A stretch of DNA of 7,684 nt from Oscillospiraceae bacterium (GTDB lineage: Bacteria; Bacillota; Clostridia; Oscillospirales; Ruminococcaceae). Positions 6,542 through 7,684 of the stretch are shown in pieces (position 1 is the first letter of the stretch; each line of letters begins with the position of its first letter). A program made the translations under genes and the position numbers. The notes under the pieces are model-generated. The model was given only the letters and a program-made list of their open reading frames with translations. It ran no database searches and was not told where the DNA came from. The stretch spans positions 1-7,684 of the forward strand of contig JAGPHI010000034.1 in the NCBI GenBank assembly GCA_018055565.1, in the 5' to 3' direction.

Positions 6542-7312
6542 TTACCAAACCTTCCACGGAGCATGCTCTGTTGCCCAAAGCTCCTCCAGCTTTTGCTTTT
6601 CGCGCTGCGTGTCCATGCACTGCCAAAAACCGCAATGCTTATACGCCACAAGCTCGCCATCGTTTGCAAGGCCCTCGATAGGCTCTTTTTCAAGCACGGT
6701 TGCATCGCCCTCGATATAATCAAACACCTTCGGCTCGCACACCATAAAGCCCACGTTAATCATGCTGCCGTCGCTGTCGGATTTTTCGCGAAAGCCCGAA
6801 ATTTGCCCGTTTTGCTCAATGTCCAAAACGCCAAAGCGCTGGCCAACATTTGTGGCAGTCATCGTGCAAAGGTGGCCGTGTTCTTTATGATACGCAAGCA
6901 GCTGCGCAATATTCACATCGGCCACGCCGTCGCCATAGGTAAGCAAAAACGGCTCGTTGCCAATATGTTTTTGCACGCGCTTTACGCGCCCACCCGTCAT
7001 GGTGTTAAGGCCCGTGTCGACCACAGTTACCTTCCACGGCTCGGCAAAATTGTCGTGCACCTGCATAGAGTTTGTTTGTAAATCAAAGGTGACATCCGAG
7101 CTGTGCAGAAAATAATCCGCAAAAAACTCCTTGATGACATGCTGTTTATAGCCCGCGCAAATCACAAAATCATTAAAGCCGTAGTGCGAATACAGCTTCA
7201 TGATATGCCACATAATGGGCTTATCGCCTATTTCAATCATGGGTTTTGGCTTTAAATGGCTTTCCTCGGAAATACGGGTGCCAAGACCGCCTGCTAAAAT
7301 AACAACCTTCAA
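6542..7312 (-). CDS. rfbF: Glucose-1-phosphate cytidylyltransferase, TTG start
   Basis: This 256-residue nucleotidyltransferase makes CDP-D-glucose and diphosphate from CTP and alpha-D-glucose-1-phosphate, the entry step to CDP-3,6-dideoxyhexoses. The signature GGLGTR (8-13) is followed by KPKPMIEIGDKPI with K23, the metal-binding D128 in TYGDG, NVGQRFGVLDI (155-165), REKSDSDGSMINVGFM (175-190) and the C-terminal GFWQCMDTQRE (228-238), all as in RfbF/DdhA. The length is within one residue or so of the usual 257. The only start giving a normal N-terminus (KVVILAGGLGTR) is the TTG at 7312, supported by AGGA 9 bases upstream. ATG codons further upstream, at 7381 and 7573, would add unrelated residues and lack ribosome sites. 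It is the first gene of the operon, about 76 bases downstream of the predicted transcription start. Confidence 0.96.
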   Translation of the reverse strand: MKVVILAGGLGTRISEESHLKPKPMIEIGDKPIMWHIMKLYSHYGFNDFVICAGYKQHVIKEFFADYFLHSSDVTFDLQTNSMQVHDNFAEPWKVTVVDTGLNTMTGGRVKRVQKHIGNEPFLLTYGDGVADVNIAQLLAYHKEHGHLCTMTATNVGQRFGVLDIEQNGQISGFREKSDSDGSMINVGFMVCEPKVFDYIEGDATVLEKEPIEGLANDGELVAYKHCGFWQCMDTQREKQKLEELWATEHAPWKVW

Positions 7313-7321
7313 AATAACACA

Positions 7322-7325
7322 TCCT
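7322..7325 (-). promoter_or_regulatory. Ribosome binding site for rfbF (TTG start)
   Basis: Minus-strand AGGA, in the context ATAGGATG, lies 9 bases before the TTG at 7312. It decides the start in favour of TTG over two in-frame ATG codons further upstream. Confidence 0.7.
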
Positions 7326-7334
7326 ATTTGTAAT

Positions 7335-7372
7335 AAAACTGCGTCTTTTTGAAAAGGCAAATAGACGCTTTT
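7335..7372 (-). promoter_or_regulatory. Hairpin in the rfbF leader
   Basis: The untranslated leader contains GCGTCT (7368-7363) and its complement AGACGC (7346-7341), with an inner TTT/AAA pair and flanking AAAA (7372-7369) and TTTT (7338-7335). The minus-strand order is stem, stem, then TTTT after a two-base bulge, about 10 bases before the AGGA ribosome site. It could be a weak attenuator or could gate translation. The stem is short, so the role is uncertain. Confidence 0.4.
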
Positions 7373-7394
7373 AAACACCATTTTCTTTGTATTT

Positions 7395-7423
7395 ATTATC
7401 GCATATCTTGCACGCATTAGCAA
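7395..7423 (-). promoter_or_regulatory. Sigma-A type promoter of the operon with extended -10
   Basis: On the minus strand TTGCTA (7423-7418) is separated by 17 bases from GATAAT (7400-7395). TG is placed one base before the -10, giving TGCGATAAT, an extended -10. Matches to consensus are 4 of 6 and 5 of 6. Transcription would start near 7388, leaving about 76 bases of leader before the rfbF TTG. Short A-tracts upstream of the -35 (AAAA at about 9-10 base spacing) could act as an UP-like element or bend the DNA. No second promoter is evident inside the operon. Confidence 0.65.
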
Positions 7424-7470
7424 TAGTTTTACACGCTTTTGCTGCTTTTGCGGCGCTTGTGCACGTTTTT

Positions 7471-7496
7471 TAACACAAAAACCCGCTTGTGTGTTA
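7471..7496. repeat. Inverted repeat TAACACA / TGTGTTA upstream of the promoter
   Basis: A perfect 7-base inverted repeat, with a 12-base centre, lies about 48 bases upstream of the -35 and downstream of the preceding terminator. It has no adjacent T-run suited to termination on either strand. A regulator-binding site is possible; chance is also possible in this A/T-rich gap. The rest of the gap from 7313 to 7573 holds only the promoter, leader and terminator described here. Confidence 0.35.
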
Positions 7497-7517
7497 TATT
7501 GTGTATTTTGCTTACAG

Positions 7518-7570
7518 AAAACGCAATAAACCGCCACTTTCTTTTGCAAAAAAAGCGGCGGCTTATTGCG
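7518..7570 (-). terminator. Rho-independent terminator of the upstream gene
   Basis: The arms 7570-7552 and 7540-7522 form a 19-pair stem when transcribed from the minus strand. Two G:U pairs stand in positions that are A:C mismatches on the plus-strand transcript, which fixes the direction. The loop is 11 bases, and four T residues follow (7521-7518). It begins 3 bases after the stop codon of the upstream gene and separates that gene from the rfb operon. Confidence 0.85.
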
Positions 7571-7573
7571 CAT

Positions 7574-7684
7574 TTATGATGGAAATACAAACAGTTTTGT
7601 TACATAGGCGTTTGACGCGTCATTGCCCACGATGGTGCCCGTGTAATGCACCTCGATTTTCACGTCCACCACAAGGCGGCCCGT
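7574..7684 (-). CDS. C-terminal end of an unidentified protein; partial, 5' end outside window
   Basis: The frame is open from the right edge to a TAA at 7576-7574, giving the last 36 residues of a protein. They include LVVDVKIEVHYTG and end in TKLFVFPS. The alternating hydrophobic and polar pattern suggests beta strands. I do not recognise the family. The evidence that it is a real gene end is the long stem-loop terminator starting 3 bases after the stop on the same strand. It is probably a separate transcription unit from the rfb operon, so its function cannot be read from the neighbours. Confidence 0.6.
   Translation of the reverse strand, partial: TGRLVVDVKIEVHYTGTIVGNDASNAYVTKLFVFPS

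Noticed and set aside
6535..6723. Upstream extension of rfbG by 63 residues
   Set aside because: The extension is rfbF read in another frame, and the Rossmann glycine motif would be displaced far from the N-terminus.
7471..7496. The inverted repeat as a second terminator or insertion-sequence end
   Set aside because: There is no downstream T-run on either strand, no transposase gene and no flanking target duplication.
7313..7573. N-terminal extension of rfbF from ATG 7573 or 7381
   Set aside because: The 7573 start lies within the terminator stem and upstream of the promoter. The 7381 start is only about 7 bases from the predicted transcription start and lacks a ribosome site. The GGLGTR motif belongs about 7 residues from the N-terminus, which fits the TTG at 7312.

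Overview
The window is almost entirely one minus-strand operon of seven genes. It reads from right to left, starting near 7312 and running off the left edge at base 1. The end of an unrelated upstream minus-strand gene (7574-7684) and its terminator occupy the right edge. I found no convincing plus-strand gene, RNA gene, mobile element or CRISPR array.

Organism: this is inferred from style, not from a marker gene. Most starts have a good Shine-Dalgarno sequence (AGGAG, AAAGGGGGAG, AGGAAAGG, AAAGGA), the first gene starts with TTG, genes are tightly packed, and the promoter is a sigma-A type with an extended -10. This fits a Gram-positive, Clostridia-like bacterium of mid GC. The locus looks like a surface polysaccharide (capsule, wall glycan or O-antigen type) sugar-nucleotide cluster.

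Layout in transcription order: rfbF (glucose-1-phosphate cytidylyltransferase, 7312-6542); rfbG (CDP-glucose 4,6-dehydratase, 6534-5473); rfbH (PLP and [2Fe-2S] C-3 dehydrase, 5440-4097); an MhpF/DmpF-type acylating acetaldehyde dehydrogenase (4065-3187); an MhpE/DmpG-type 4-hydroxy-2-oxovalerate aldolase (3182-2151); a HpcH/HpaI-type class II pyruvate aldolase (2043-1315); and a thiamine diphosphate (ThDP) enzyme of the acetolactate synthase/YerE type, cut by the left edge (1315-1). A promoter (7395-7423), a leader hairpin and an upstream inverted repeat lie between the terminator and rfbF.

How they may work together: rfbFGH are the standard route from glucose-1-phosphate to a CDP-4-keto-3,6-dideoxyhexose. 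In Yersinia, the ThDP enzyme YerE adds a two-carbon acetyl unit from pyruvate to the C-4 ketone of that sugar, giving yersiniose. Here the ThDP enzyme sits beside a pair that, run in reverse of its catabolic direction, would make 4-hydroxy-2-oxopentanoate from acetyl-CoA and pyruvate. Decarboxylative transfer of that acid would add a four-carbon 3-hydroxybutanoyl branch. After ketone reduction the product would have the carbon skeleton I recall for erwiniose (a 3,6,8-trideoxy-4-C-(1-hydroxyethyl)octose). The main proposal is therefore that catabolic meta-cleavage enzymes have been recruited to build a higher branched deoxysugar. The enzyme families are well supported; the combined pathway is inference.
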